The notes beneath the pieces were generated by a model. It was not told the origin of the DNA. It worked only from the letters and a program-made list of their open reading frames with translations, and searched no databases. Below, piece after piece: positions 35,709-46,600 of a stretch of 64,000 nucleotides of DNA; position 1 is the stretch's first letter, and each line of letters starts with the position of its first letter. Origin of the DNA: Glycine soja. Its lineage: Eukaryota; Streptophyta; Magnoliopsida; Fabales; Fabaceae. Where the stretch lies: NCBI RefSeq assembly GCF_004193775.1, contig NC_041020.1, positions 5,351,657 through 5,415,656 on the forward strand, read 5' to 3'. A program made the position numbers and the translations under genes.

Positions 35709-38133
35709 ATGGCGGTTGCTACAAGAGGAGCTAGAGGTGGATCTAGTTTTCGAAGCTTGTTCTCGTTCCGGATCTTCATTTCTGCCATGTTTTCTCTTCT
35801 CTTCGTTGCCACCCTTTCGGTCCTCCTTACCACCAACCCCTCCACATCGAACGATGACCCTGTAAGTTCCTCTGTTTTTTTTCCTGCACTTTTCGATGCC
35901 CTTTTGTGTTCTCGTGTTAAATTTTTTATTTTGATTGAAACCCATTTTCAATTTGGCAAATTTGAGATGACCCATTTTTGAAGATTTAGTTTAAAGCATA
36001 ACCCACATGGCAAGATTTTAAATTGCGGTTTTTTCGTGATCCTTGACATTGCGGGAAATTTGCATACATGAGTCCAAAAACCTTGATGTTGAGGCTGAAA
36101 TCGCGGTTGCGGAGTGTTTTTTAAAACCTTGCCACATGGTGATTTGAGAAATTTGGATGAACCCCATGTAATTGTTAAGGTGTTTTTGGTGAACAGGATC
36201 TTCCCACCACTGGTAATGCATACGTGCATAGAACCTTTTTGGCATTGAAATCTGACCCTCTTAAGACCCGAGTAGATTTGATACACCAACAAGCTAAAGA
36301 TCACATAGCACTAGTGAATGCCTATGGTGCTTACGCTAGGAAGCTCAAGCTTGACATTTCCAAGCAATTGAAGATGTTTGATGAGTTGGCACGCAATTTT
36401 TCGGATATTGCGTCGAAGACAACCTATAAGACATCATTGTTTGAGTCCGATGGTCCAATTGACGAGGATGTGCTGAGGCAGTTTGAGAAGGAGGTTAAGG
36501 ATAGAGTGAAGATTGCACGGATGATCATTGTTGAGGCGAAAGAGAATTATGATAATCAGTTGAAGATCCAGAAGTTGAAGGACACAATATTTGCAGTTCA
36601 TGAGTCACTTGCGAAGGCGAAGAAGAATGGGGCGTTGGCGAGCTTGATTTCGGCCAGATCGATTCCCAAGAGCTTGCATTGTTTGGCGATGAGGCTGATG
36701 GGTGAGAAGATTTCAAATCCTGAGAAGTATAGAGACGAGGAGCCGAAGCTGGAGTTTGAAGATCCCACTTTGTATCATTATGCAATATTCTCGGATAATG
36801 TAATAGCTGTGTCGGTGGTGGTGAGATCAGTGGTGAAGAATGCAGTGGAACCATGGAAGCATGTTTTTCATGTTGTTACAAACAGGATGAATGTTGGGGC
36901 AATGAAGGTTTGGTTTAAGATGAGGCCCATTGACGGTGGTGCATTTTTAGAGGTGAAATCGGTGGAGGAATTCACATTCTTAAATTCATCATATGTCCCG
37001 ATCTTGAGGCAACTTGAGTCAGCAAAAATGAAGCAGCGGTTCTTAGAGAATCAAGCTGATAATGCCACAAATGGTGCAAACCTGAAAAATACAAAGTCCC
37101 TGTCCATGTTGGATCACCTTCGATTTTATTTGCCAGAGATGTATCCTAACTTGTATAAGATCTTACTTTTGGATGATGATGTTGTGGTTCAAAAAGACTT
37201 GACAGGTTTGTGGAAAATTGATTTGGATGGGAAGGTTAATGGTGCTGTTGAGATCTGTTTTGGTTCTTTTCACCGGTATGCCCAGTACTTGAATTTCTCT
37301 CATCCTTTAATCAAGGAGAGCTTCAATCCAAAGTCTTGTGCTTGGGCCTATGGCATGAATATATTTAATCTCGATGCTTGGAGGCGTGAAAAGTGTACAG
37401 ATAATTACCACTATTGGCAGAACTTGGTAAATTTCTTCTTCTTATACTTGTCTTTTCTATGCTAATGATTATGTACTAGTTTACTATGACCCAGTTTGTA
37501 GAAACTTTTTAATAAGTACTTTTAGGAGAAAAAAAAAATAAGAAAGCAAGATAAATTAAGTTTCTCTCATAAGTTATAATCAGCTTTGGATAAGCTAGTT
37601 TGCAGAAACTCTCTCATTTAGTTTCTCCCTCCAAAAGCTTATTTAACTTACGCATAAGCTAATTTTGACTAATGGGAGAAACTTAATTCATTTTACCTTC
37701 TTATCTTCTTCTCCTATAATTGATTATTGAGAAGCTTATCCCAACATGACCTATGTAATTGCTTTCTCTAAAACTATTATTTTGTTAGAAAAAGTTTCTT
37801 GAATAATGCTCAAGCTATTCCTTTGTACTATTGCTAAATGGGTTATTCTGTTATCAGAATGAAGACCAAACTTTGTGGAAAGCAGGGACCCTATCACCTG
37901 GTTTGATCACCTTCTACTCCACAACCAAGTCACTGGACAAATCCTGGCACGTGCTTGGGCTAGGATACAATCCCAGCATTAGCATGGATGAGATCAGCAA
38001 TGCTGCAGTCATTCATTACAATGGAGACATGAAACCCTGGCTTGATATTGCTTTGAACCAGTACAAAAATCTTTGGACCAAATACGTGGACAACGATATG
38101 GAGTTTGTGCAGATGTGCAATTTTGGCCTATAG
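35709..38133 (+). CDS. GAUT9: GAUT9-like galacturonosyltransferase (three exons)
   Basis: Golgi glycosyltransferase of family GT8. GAUT proteins transfer galacturonic acid from UDP-GalA during pectin synthesis; the activity of this member is inferred. Exons are 35709-35861, 36197-37426 and 37858-38133, all phase 0 with GT..AG borders (TGTAAG; GAACAG; TGGTAA; TATCAG), giving 552 residues, close to the Arabidopsis GAUT9 length. Residues 21-40 form a hydrophobic stretch fitting a type II Golgi membrane anchor after a short basic cytosolic tail. The stem region contains NAYVHRTFLALKSDPLKTR, typical of the GAUT9 group. The GT8 domain occupies about 225-530, with the metal-binding DDD at 377-379 (LLLDDDVVVQ) and HYNGDMKPW at 514-522. 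The protein ends MCNFGL as in GAUT9. No stop or frameshift was found. Intron 1 (335 bp) carries a MITE. Confidence 0.94.
36011..36131. mobile_element. 121-bp hAT-type MITE in GAUT9 intron 1
   Basis: Ends are CAAGATTTTAAATTGCGG and, inverted, CAAGGTTTTAAAAAACACTC. The 8-bp target duplication CCACATGG is exact on both sides (36003-36010 and 36132-36139), the hallmark length for hAT elements. It lies well clear of both splice sites. Confidence 0.85.
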
Positions 38134-38845
38134 TTGAGATCAACACGCAGCTGTCATCATGATAAAAGCTTGAGATAACATGACAATTGTTGTTTACCGT
38201 ATTCTTTTGGAGCTGAGAATCTCAAGTTAAATGTAGCCTGTCACAGAAAAGTTCTGTGTTGTCATCAAGTTAAAAATCTCAAGTTCAGATGCTAGGCAAT
38301 AATTTTGATAGACTATATTTGGAAATTTACACGAAGTGGTTGTTTTTTCTCCTTCTGTATTTTGGAGCATATTTATCATGTATTCATTTGCTGATGATGG
38401 TAGTGCCATAACTCTAATTCACGAGAAAGCACTACCTCTTATCTATTTAACACACCTATTACATGTTATTTCTTGTACGTTTCTGGACATGGTTCTTTGT
38501 ATTTCCAATACTGGTAAAGCTTATCATAGAGAAATGCCATGTGGTGCTGTGATTTTTCAGTGATTTGGTGCACTTGAATGAAACACAATGCATTTTAAAC
38601 CAGGGATGTTTCATTTTTACAAATTTTTTGAGGTAGGTATTTTTTCTTATTTAATTTTCTATTAAGTACTTTATTTGTGGAATACATCATCAGTGGATCT
38701 TTACAGGGATTGGATAGTTCATTTTATATTGTTAGATGGATGTGTGGAGGGATTCAGGTGTTCTTCAATTTTGTGCCTTCTTTTTTCTGTTTTCTTCTAT
38801 TAATCTACTTTTTGATTTGCTGTATTAGTATCTTTTAATCCATAA
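38134..38845 (+). other. 3' UTR of the GAUT9-like gene and flank
   Basis: Non-coding; frames are short and unrecognised. T-rich stretches and ATGAAACACAATG-like phrases near 38.58 kb could surround a polyadenylation site. The Helitron starts directly after this stretch. Confidence 0.4.
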
Positions 38846-38873
38846 CTAGCCTTGGGCCCGTGCATAGGTTCTG

Positions 38874-38931
<58 letters not shown>
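38874..38931. repeat. (AT)n microsatellite inside the Helitron 3' end
   Basis: About 58 bases of alternating AT, starting 28 bases inside the CTAG terminus. Confidence 0.95.
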
Positions 38932-38934
<3 letters not shown>

Positions 38935-40528
38935 GTTTTAGTAGTAAAATTGTGATTTGACTCGGAATCAATCAGATCATGATACATATTTCTCCTCTGA
39001 TTTCCTTTTTTTTTCTTCTTATAATAGCAATTGACACACTTCTAATGACACGTAAAAATGACAAAAACAAAAAATATATAAAATAATCACTTTTGGTTGA
39101 TAAAAAAAATACAATAACTACTCTTTTCTCACCGGACAAAAAATACAATTAATTACTCCTATCATCATGTCTCCAATTCTCCAACCTATTATGATCAGTT
39201 TTCTTTTTTCCAAAGCAAGGACAACCTCAAACTCCGTTCAATACCAGCTTTTTCCTATGTTGTTATGAATCCAAATAAGAGACACGAAAAAATGGACAGG
39301 AAAGAGGGCACATTCGAAATCAAGAAAGTATGAAATATATTAAAAATGGAAAGTAAGTCATACAAGCTTTCAAAAATTTCTCCTTACCGTCAAAAGTTAA
39401 GTCCAGGTAAAATATTTATTTTCTTCCATCATAACTCTTGATCAATGTACATGCATACACTATCAAATCTCAAAGATATTTCATTATTCTCAGAAAAAGC
39501 AACATCACTTGTAACTTTCCTCACACTATTTGTTTCTTATATCATGTCTTTGAGTGAGAAAAATGATAAAAAGAAATTTCTTCAAATGCCCATCCAAATC
39601 GATTGAGTAACACAATTATTAAAATAGAAGAAAATTTAAAATAATTTTGTTCACTCTTAATTTATATAATCTGCACTAATAAAAATAGAATTATATAATA
39701 TGCATGTAATCCTAAAGAAACGGGACTATTAAAAGAATATTTCAAAAAAAAAAAACATTTAAAATCATGATAAGAATGTATTAGTAATATTATTTAAGAA
39801 AAATATTAAGTACTATGGAAAAAAATGTAAAATTAAGTATATCTTTATGAAATTATTTGTATACAATAACTTATTTTTTTTCTACCGTCATGAAAAGGAT
39901 AGGAAGAAAAGAGATAAAATTAAAGTATGTTATAGTAACTTATAACAATAGATGATGTAATGGAGACGAAGATAAAGAAAAAAATATAGTATTATAACAA
40001 TTATTGTATAAATAATATAATTGTTACATTTTTTAAATGGGTATGCACCAAGGTAATGCAATACTTTTTTCATTTGAAGAATAACAATAAATTAATTTCA
40101 ATATATAAATTAATACAATAAACATACCTATTTGAAGCTATTCTTCTTTTCTTTCCCTACAAAGAAGTTGAACGACAAAAGAAGTCCAAGATTATATAAA
40201 AAAAATGGCCTAACTTAATGACAAAATTCAAAATTAGATAATCTCATTTATCAAGAGACATGACATTCTAGAGTCTAGAAAAGATGAAAAACAAATGCAT
40301 AAGAGCATGTGCACTCAGAATGCTTTTATCCAATAAGCACACTACCCTGTCAATGGTATCATAATTAGATATTACCAACTGAGACTCGGCAAGAATCAGG
40401 TTTAAATTAAATGCTTAAAAAATATAAAGCAAAAAATTAAGATGGGTAGAATTTAAATAATGCAGGGAAAAATGGTGGACAACTAAATTGAATTAAAGCT
40501 AGCAGCAAACAGTAAGTATGAGAGAAGG
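38932..40528. other. Helitron interior, unassigned
   Basis: AT-rich, with no recognisable gene piece on either strand. Confidence 0.4.
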
Positions 40529-40706
40529 TTAAAACCTCAAACAAAGTCTCAACCAGCATGATTATTCTTGAAATACTTGCATGAGTGCTAGATTCCTCAG
40601 TCATTGGGGAAGACTCACATGAGCACATGCCATTTGCATGGAGTCCTAGTGGACATGAATTCCACCGACCAATCTCATCAAAGTTACCACGAAGCCTTTC
40701 CCAGAT
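40529..40706 (-). pseudogene. Possible captured exon of an unidentified gene
   Basis: On the minus strand a frame is bounded by an acceptor-like TTTTTATAG before ATCTGGGAAAGGCTTCG and a donor-like GAG|GTTTTAAC. It encodes about 57 residues without a stop, including WERLRGNFDEIG, a Ser/Glu-rich stretch and SRIIMLVETLFEVL. The composition and clean borders look like a real exon rather than chance. I do not recognise the parent gene. It lies on the same strand as the other captured fragments in this Helitron. Confidence 0.4.
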
Positions 40707-42081
40707 CTATAAAAAGTAATTAAACAGCATAAATAAGATGATTTGGATCACAAATCCAGTTAACAAATCCAAGTAGGTGATTTAAGCAATTTGAGGCATT
40801 CTATGCTCCAAATTTTCAAAATCAATAAGAAAATATAAACAGGTTTATAGAATAAATTAATCTCAATATACAAATTAATACAATAAGAGTACCAACAACA
40901 TTGCATTGAATAGATGCTATGAAATTAATTTGAATATATACATAAGAAAATACAATTAATTTGTCATCATGCAACCAATTAATTTAAACTGAAATCTAAA
41001 CCTTTTTGGTTCAAAATCAAACAATGAACAAACATATAGGTTGCTTTTGAGAAAGAAAAAAAAGTAAAACTTTGTTAAAACCCAAAAAATTCAGGTTATG
41101 TTCCTCCTATAGTAATTTGAGTGGAAGATGACTAATGCAAGGTTGGTTGAGAACCTCTTAGAATTTTAAATCATACAGTGACTCTAAGATAAAAATATAA
41201 GATGGATAGAAAAAAAATGAAAAATGGATAAAATTAGATTGAAACCAAAATACTACTTTTCAATGTAAGCAACAATTGTAATATATAGCAAGCAACTTTC
41301 AATTATGAACTTAAATTAAAGAAAACAACCCAAAACTTTATGCAAAATTAATGCTCTGCTAGTAGACTTCCCACTTGTTTAGCTCTTCTCTTTCAATTTA
41401 CCAAATTAATACCTTCATTTCTCTCCATTTTGTCTTGCATCTTTTCTCCACTCTGAGCCTTCATCTTCTACTCAATCATCAATTGGATTACAATTACTCA
41501 TTTTTGTTTGTGTCAATGCTCACTTTTATAGTGGTCTTGCATCAAATTTCAAAATTGAACATTCCATTGATCCTCTGCCCCTTCACCTAAAATCTGTGCA
41601 ATAAACATCAGGTTCCATTTACTAACCTTTTAAAAAGGAATATAATTGAACTATTGATTATAAAAAGGAGTAATATTAACAAAAGATAAGAAACAATAGC
41701 CAAAGATTGTACGTGAAAAGTTTCTATTCTATAAGATAATACCAAACCGACGGAATCAACTGAAAAGTTCCCATGTGAAAAATAAATAATGTTAAAAGTG
41801 TCATAAATTTAAAATTAAAATAAGAACTAAGAAAACATACCCAAAAATGTCATTTTGACATTTGATCAAACACATAACTTGTAACCAATAAATCAGTCTA
41901 GAACTAAATCAAATAAATATTCAAAAAGTTCTCCAATTCCCATCTATTCTTACAAAGACTTGTTTAGTATCTTTTCCCACAAAATACTTTAACCCATAGT
42001 ATTGGAGAAATTTTGATGAAGGAGAAAAAAACATAGAGTAATTAGTCCAAAACCAAAATCAATCAAGAAAATAGAAACTAC
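40707..42081. other. Helitron interior, unassigned
   Basis: Intron-like AT-rich DNA between gene fragments; short frames show no recognisable residues. Confidence 0.4.
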
Positions 42082-42428
42082 CTGAGTAGGTCGAGAAGCT
42101 GGAGTCGATTGTGTAGCAACAAATTGCAAAATGTCATATATTCTATAACTGAAAGATCTTTGCTAATACAAAACAACAATATCCCCTACCCTTGTCCTTA
42201 GTTCCAATAAGTTGCGATCAATTTCTGTCGCATGTTTTGCAACATATGGTCTGAAGAATGAGTCATACACATATGTTGTTCCCTAACATTTTAAATTTTA
42301 GTGTCATATTGAAGAGAAGCAAATAAGAAAATGATATCAGATTTTCTAACACAACAGGTAATTTTATACCTTAGTTTTAGGGGACCACAAAAATATGAAA
42401 AATACCAACTTAGCTTCACTGTACATTG
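42082..42428 (-). pseudogene. HVA22-like gene fragment (two exons with intron)
   Basis: HVA22 proteins (TB2/DP1/HVA22 family) shape endoplasmic-reticulum membranes and respond to stress and ABA. Two minus-strand exons can be read. The first, about 42370-42428, encodes VPMYSEAKLVFFIFLWSPKT and ends at a GT donor (AAG|GTATAA). The second, 42082-42282, encodes GTTYVYDSFFRPYVAKHAT, then EIDRNLLELRTRVGD and ILQFVATQSTP, characteristic of the HVA22-like i/j/k group. An in-frame TAG lies after the VVLY residues. The N-terminal and C-terminal exons of the family are missing. The intron between the exons is kept, so this is a DNA-level capture, not a retrocopy. Confidence 0.85.
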
Positions 42429-42529
42429 GGACCCTTCATGAAGAAATCAATTCAAAAATAAGAAATCACACTTTTTTTTTGTTAATAAGCAGATCTAAGT
42501 ATAACAACAGCCTGGGTATAGGAGATCAC

Positions 42530-42845
42530 CTGTGATAAGAAGGTTCTCTGGTTTGATATCCCTATGTATTACATGCTTTCCATGACAATATATAAGGGCT
42601 CGGGCCAATGATGCAACATATTGCCTCAGTCACAAAATAAACATTAATTTGCCAGTCAGTATGGAATTTTGTAATCCAAAAACAACAACATATGGGGAGA
42701 GGAAAAGAAGGAACATTGTTGTATGATATATACTTACAATATTTACATGCCTTTAACTGAAATATTTGCATTTTTGCAATTCCTTGTAAAGATCACCTTT
42801 GGGTGTATACTCTAAAATCAAATAAACTCGTTTTTGTAATAGATA
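42530..42845 (-). pseudogene. Aurora kinase fragment, copy 1
   Basis: Aurora kinases are mitotic Ser/Thr kinases. On the minus strand an upstream exon piece (about 42770-42840) encodes QKRVYLILEYTPKGDLYKEL followed by QKCKYFS, the hinge and alpha-D/E start of the kinase domain. A second piece (about 42530-42628) encodes [20 protein letters not shown] and DIKPENLL, which includes the catalytic-loop HRD motif. An intron of about 140 bp separates them. Compared with copy 2 about five bases are missing just after LLI, which breaks the frame before the donor. The ATP-binding lobe, the DFG motif and the activation loop are absent. Confidence 0.85.
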
Positions 42846-43094
42846 ATTAAGAAATCATAAACATATTATTATCTTAAACCTTATAAATCAAAACATGTTT
42901 CATGTTATGTATATTAAATTGAAAAATAAAAATATAAAAATTTAGAGAGAACAAAATGAAAATAATCATGAAAGAAAATCTAGACATAAGCTGCAGAAAT
43001 CAAGAAGTGAATGAAATAACCCATAATAATGAGCACAATGTGCGGATAACAAAGAAAGGACCATATAAGAAACAACACCCTGGGTATAGGAGAT

Positions 43095-43415
43095 CACCTG
43101 TGAACCAATAAGAAGGTTCTCTGGTTTAATATCCCTATGTATTACATGTTTTCCATGGCAATATATAAGGGCTCGGGCCAATGATGCAACATACTGCCTC
43201 AATCACAAAATAAACATTAATTTGTCAGTTAGTATGAAATTTTGTAATCCACAAACAACAACATATGGAGAGAGGAAAAGAAGGAATGTTGTTGTATGAT
43301 ATATACATACAATAGTTACATGCCTTTAACTGATATATTTGCATTTTTGCAATTCCTTGTAAATATCACTTTTGGGTGCATACTTTAAAATCAAATAAAC
43401 TCATTTCTCCAATAG
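43095..43415 (-). pseudogene. Aurora kinase fragment, copy 2
   Basis: A tandem copy of the preceding fragment, about 570 bp upstream on the minus strand, with the same two exon pieces and intron. The catalytic-loop exon (about 43099-43198) is intact and runs to GSQ at a CAG|GTGATC donor, matching the Aurora exon end. The upstream exon (about 43340-43412) has decayed: a TGA replaces the Arg codon before VYLIL, and several family residues are changed. The longest minus-strand frame here (42966-43202) runs through the intron and is not a real protein. Confidence 0.85.
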
Positions 43416-43688
43416 ATAATTCAGAAATCATAAACAAGGAGGTATCCCAAAACCAGCACACACATGGATTTTTAAGATTAAAAACTAAAACTTCATTTAG
43501 GCATTTCACCAAACACATAACTTACAACCCATTTCACCAACAATGTAATCGCATGATAGTTAACGCTTCCTAAAAGAAAAATGGTTTTCTTTGTTATCAC
43601 CACCTACACACATCAAGAACCTCAAAGAAAAATATCAATGTTTACTCCCGTCATTACAACATAGAAAAGAGTCTTTAGGTAGAGCCTA

Positions 43689-43689
43689 C

Positions 43690-43747
<58 letters not shown>

Positions 43748-43773
43748 TAATAATAATAATAGTAGTAGTAGTA

Positions 43774-43809
<36 letters not shown>

Positions 43810-43836
43810 TTAATAATAATAATAATAATTATTATT
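43689..43836. repeat. (TAA)n microsatellite with a TAG block
   Basis: About 145 bases of TAA/AAT triplets interrupted by a (TAG) run near 43.76 kb. The poly-Ile and poly-Val frames over it are artefacts. Confidence 0.97.
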
Positions 43837-43943
43837 ATTATAATTAAACAAAACAAAAAAATAACACAAACTAAGAAAGAGTAGAAAGAAGACCTGCACT
43901 TGTTTAAACCTTCATTTTTTTGCCCCACTCAACAAAGCAACAA

Positions 43944-44096
43944 TTTATTTTCTATGCTTATTTAAAAAAATTGAAATTTAGGGGTAAAAATGTTGAATCT
44001 CAAGTACTTGTGAATGTATTTCAGTTTATTTTCTACGCTTGGTTAAAAAAATTGAAACTTTGAGGGTAAAAATGTTGAATCTCAAGTACCCATGAA
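43944..44096. repeat. Two-copy tandem duplication in the Helitron
   Basis: A unit of about 71 bp containing GGTAAAAATGTTGAATCTCA occurs at 43944-44014 and 44025-44096 with few differences. Confidence 0.85.
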
Positions 44097-44559
44097 GATT
44101 GAAAGTTACAAAGTCAAAAAGGAAAGTAAAATATTGGACTACTTTTTTAAGCCGCAGGCAATGGAACCAAGTCAAGGGAGGACCTTTTTAATCTTCTAAG
44201 ACCTTTTCTGCGAACTTTGAATGGGAGTTAAATAATTTTTTGTGCAGCCTAAGATCATAGCCACCCATTAATGGATACTAAAAAACTAAGATGGATCAAG
44301 CAGAAATGCAGAATAAACAGTGTAAATAGTATGAAGTACATCCTAATAAAAAAAGTTTGAACGAAAACTTTTACCCTTAAGGCTAGACTGCTTCAACTCA
44401 GAACAATCAAAACCAACAAAATAATGAAAAACAAAACATTGAATAGGAAAAAAATACCGTATTAGGAAGCCAAGGTCAGTTCTCTGATGTTTATGATGTA
44501 GACAAATATAAGTGAATGTCGGTGGAGAAGTTTGAGTATTGGAAACAAAGAAAGCGAAG

Positions 44560-44757
44560 ACAATTAGTAAGAAAGCAAACATGCATAATAACAACAAACA
44601 AAAAAAAAAACCTTGCCTGATGAATGCTTCTTCGTGGGTGACCTTGCAAAGAGAAGACAATTAGTAAGGAAACAAACATGCATAACATCAAACAAAAAGA
44701 AAAACCTTTCCTGCTGGATGCTTCTCCGTGGGTGACCTTACGAAAGCATGAAGCAGC
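44560..44757. repeat. Two-copy tandem duplication near the Helitron 5' end
   Basis: A unit of about 98 bp beginning GACAATTAGTAAG and ending near CGTGGGTGACCTT occurs at about 44559-44656 and 44658-44755. It is the third tandem duplication inside this element. Confidence 0.8.
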
Positions 44758-45096
44758 GAAAACTGAAGAAGCAAGAGTTCAATGATGAACCCCTAACACA
44801 AAAGAAGAACCGAATTTTCTGCTGACCTTAGAGGGCCATACTCTGCATGCTAGACATGACAATTCGATGGAGAGCAGAGGAAGCAGGCGAGCTGCAAAGT
44901 GCAAGCGCCGACAATATGTCCACACTGAGATGACAACAACAAATTGGACAGGGAGACATGTGGCATTGGTCAACAGAAGCAAACGAGGTTTAAAATAGAG
45001 GGGTGAAAAGACCATAAAATCGGGAAATGTGCCACGTGTCAAAAGCTTAGGCATGGGAAAAATAGGATTTTCATTGGACTACTCTTTTATTATAGA

Positions 45097-45365
45097 TATA
45101 TTAGAATTATATATATTCCTTTTTAGTGAATAATATGATATCATGCTTTGTTTTTTTTGGATATAAAAGTTGTCAATGCAGTACTTACACCCAAAAGTAT
45201 GCATATATTGATTCAGTAAGGAACTTAAAGAGACAGATGTCTCAACTTTCAAGTGATGATGATACAACTTCTTATATATCAAGCATATATTGTTGTGTTA
45301 AGTTGAGCAAATATTAGTTTAGGCACATTTATGGACTTGTCTTCCCTTGCCATAGTTACTAGTGT
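45097..45365. other. Intergenic DNA flanking the Helitron
   Basis: AT-rich; no gene seen. Confidence 0.5.
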
Positions 45366-46600
45366 CTTTGTTGGTCCGTGGGAAATCTAGAAGGGGTGGG
45401 ATTGAATAGATTTCCACAATTTTTACCAACCCTTGTTAAATTTCAATTAAAACATAATTCCTTTTGAATCAAGGTTTTCACAAAAAAACTTCTTAAACAA
45501 TGTTCATCAACAAGAAAAATCAATTGACTCAAAAACCTTTTAAAATCATAGTTTGGATAAAAAATAATCATCAATTCCAATATTCAAGATTGATTGCAAA
45601 ACTAGGAATTGAGAAAGACTGAATGAAAGACAAGATTTATACTAGTTCAATCCTTAAAATGAACTATGAATTTCAAAGAATTACAATGACAATGCACAAT
45701 CAAAGAAATTCAAAAACACCCTTCCAACTTGAACCCTACAAGTGGAAATCACAAAACCTTATTGATCCCTTCAACAAGAATATGAGAAACTCTATCTCAA
45801 AACATCAAACAAAATCAAGAGATTATAAAATGAATGAGATCACCAAATACTTAAAGCTTTGAATCATTAAGCTCTTGGTTGAACACAAGACATGGGGTTG
45901 TCTTCAATCTTCAACATCGATGACTTCAATTTAGTTGATCATCATAACCAATCTTTGAAAACCCTTCTGATAGCTTTCTCTCAATGAGTCATAAATTTAA
46001 AAATTGTTTTGAAAGCTTAGAGACTTATTACAAAGAGAGTTGTTTATAAAAAAATTGTTATATAATTGTTATAATCGATTACAACCAATTTTTAATCGGT
46101 TACACCATCAAAAACAAACATGAGTTTCCAACAAAGATCAATGTAATCGATTATCAATATTTTATAATCAATTAATTCGATCATTGTAGAGCCATCTATG
46201 AAATTTAGAAGCAACATAATCGATTACCAAAATGTTATAATCGATTATGATGATCAGACAAAGACTCTCTATTTTATGAGAAACATTGTAATTGATTACC
46301 AATTTCTTGTAATCAATTAATTTGATCTTCTTTCCTTAGAATGAGAATTTTGTCTCTTTGAATCAATCTTGACTTGCGTAATTGATCATACACATGTTGT
46401 AATCGATTGCTAAGGTTATAAATTGTTCAAATAACTTTTAATCTTTCAAAGATAATTAATCCAAACACAAAGGTGATAAAGCTAAGCAAGATTGTCATAA
46501 ACTAATGACACATATCTAGCTAAACAATCAATATAATGCCGCACCTATGTTTTGACATGTAAAATTATCAAAATCAAAACTAAAGTTAAAGAGATAGATG
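45366..46600. repeat. Probable LTR-derived or other dispersed repeat
   Basis: From about TGTTGGTCCGTGGG to near 46.6 kb the sequence is less AT-rich and has the look of a legume LTR (phrase CTAGAAGGGGTGGGATTGAA). It contains the palindrome-pair array listed next. The ends could not be fixed and no target duplication was found, so the class is uncertain. Confidence 0.35.
46072..46409. repeat. 72-bp-period array of paired TAATCGATTA palindromes
   Basis: Five pairs of a TAATCGATTA-type decamer start at 46072/46093, 46144/46165, 46217/46238, 46289/46310 and 46379/46400. Within every pair the distance is exactly 21 bp. Pair-to-pair distances are 72, 73, 72 and 90 bp. Variants are TAATCGGTTA, TAATCAATTA, TAATTGATTA, TAATTGATCA and TAATCGATTG. 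Confidence 0.9.

Larger units (their letters stand above)
38846..45096 (-). mobile_element. Helitron carrying fragments of several host genes
   Basis: Read on the minus strand, the element begins at 45096 with TCTATAATAAAAGAGTAG, a typical plant Helitron 5' end, and finishes at 38846 with CACGGGCCCAAGGCTAG, ending in the required CTRR (CTAG). The base before TC is A and the base after CTAG is T, the A|T insertion rule, and no target duplication is seen. Length is 6251 bp. It has no Rep/helicase frame, so it is non-autonomous. The 3' stem-loop is not clear and may be degraded; an (AT)n tract lies just inside. The cargo contains HVA22-like exons, two copies of an Aurora-kinase piece and a possible third exon, all on the element's own strand with intron borders kept, as is usual for gene capture by Helitrons. 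Confidence 0.82.

Noticed and set aside
36525..36854. 109-codon minus-strand frame
   Set aside because: Antisense shadow of GAUT9 exon 2.
42966..43202. 78-codon frame with kinase-like residues taken as a small kinase gene
   Set aside because: It is a single Aurora exon read through into intron sequence; no kinase N-lobe or DFG motif is present.
43591..43928. Poly-Ile frames on both strands
   Set aside because: Translations of the (TAA)n microsatellite.
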